Source: JAVKFY01 sp040223615 (GTDB taxonomy: Bacteria; Pseudomonadota; Alphaproteobacteria; GCA-2731375). From it: 64,000 bases of DNA. This document shows positions 63,862 through 64,000 of this stretch, piece by piece. The DNA lies in NCBI GenBank assembly GCA_040223615.1, contig JAVKFY010000051.1, forward strand, positions 69,924 to 133,923, given 5' to 3'. Position numbers and translations under genes: made by a program. The notes under the pieces are model-generated. The model had not been told where the DNA came from, searched no databases, and was given only the letters and a program-made list of their open reading frames with translations. Positions within the stretch are counted from its first letter, which is position 1, and each line of letters starts with the position of its first letter.

Positions 63862-64000
63862 TTACTCGTCGATTGAGGCGACGACGCCGGCGCCGACGGT
63901 GCGGCCGCCTTCGCGGATCGCGAAGCGCAGCCCCTCGTCCATCGCGATCGGCGCGATCAGCTCCACCTTCATCGATACATTGTCGCCCGGCATCACCATC
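63862..64000 (-). CDS. tuf: Elongation factor Tu, C-terminal part (cut by window edge)
   Basis: This frame enters from the right edge on the minus strand and reads MVMPGDNVSMKVELIAPIAM, then the EF-Tu domain 3 ending GLRFAIREGGRTVGAGVVAS and IDE, with the stop TAA at 63864-63862. It delivers aminoacyl-tRNA to the ribosome. tuf next to rpsJ marks the join of the str and S10 operons. Confidence 0.97.
   Translation of the reverse strand, partial: MVMPGDNVSMKVELIAPIAMDEGLRFAIREGGRTVGAGVVASIDE

Overview
The window is a GC-rich stretch of an alphaproteobacterial chromosome and is almost entirely housekeeping. The class call rests on several things seen together. The envelope cluster runs rpsB-tsf-pyrH-frr-uppS-cdsA-dxr-rseP-bamA-skp-lpxD-fabZ-lpxA-lpxI-lpxB and uses LpxI rather than LpxH. 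adk lies between secY and rpsM, and rpsD and rpmJ are missing from the ribosomal clusters. An ATP12-type F1 assembly factor, a pccA/pccB pair, a MaeB malic enzyme fused to a phosphotransacetylase-like domain, and a short proline-tRNA ligase are also present. A Rhodospirillales-like bacterium is likely; family and genus cannot be fixed from this sequence. No insertion sequence, prophage, CRISPR array, restriction system or plasmid gene was seen.

Layout, left to right. 1-3023: an M20 amidohydrolase divergent from a thiamine-diphosphate enzyme (probably catabolic). 3020-9837: comEC (-), gltX (+), two tandem DUF3137-like membrane proteins (-) and citrate synthase gltA (+). 9894-24471: a small membrane protein (+), then the minus-strand block, transcribed right to left, from rpsB through translation factors, isoprenoid and phospholipid enzymes, outer-membrane assembly and lipid A synthesis to lpxB. 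24625-36334: a His-rich exported protein, dnaE, lolD and a Lol permease, proS, a small exported protein, a probable small RNA, mgtE and maeB. 36626-50010: tRNA-Leu(GAG), an isolated FliN-like domain, lipB (+), acyP-pccA-pccB, ATP12, an AsmA-like protein, an alpha/beta hydrolase, an RluC-type enzyme, crcB, rarA and a DegP-type protease. 50030-64000: the alpha, spc and S10 ribosomal operons, read right to left from tuf, which is cut by the window edge.

The genes are packed tightly, with many 1, 4 and 8 nt overlaps. This implies long co-transcribed, translationally coupled units on the minus strand. Several starts are not ATG: TTG for rseP, bamA and pccB, and GTG for frr, gltX, rarA and the thiamine-diphosphate enzyme. 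These starts were placed by Shine-Dalgarno position and family alignment.

No wholly new multi-gene system was found. The most interesting unexplained items are: (1) a probable small RNA downstream of mgtE, with a hairpin, an unpaired CCUCCC anti-Shine-Dalgarno stretch and a UUCG-capped terminator; (2) a textbook intrinsic terminator inside codons 5-14 of the degP-like gene, directly after rplQ; (3) a tandem DUF3137 pair whose last gene overlaps gltX tail to tail by 67 nt; (4) a His-rich secreted protein encoded by short direct repeats; (5) an orphan FliN/SpoA domain.
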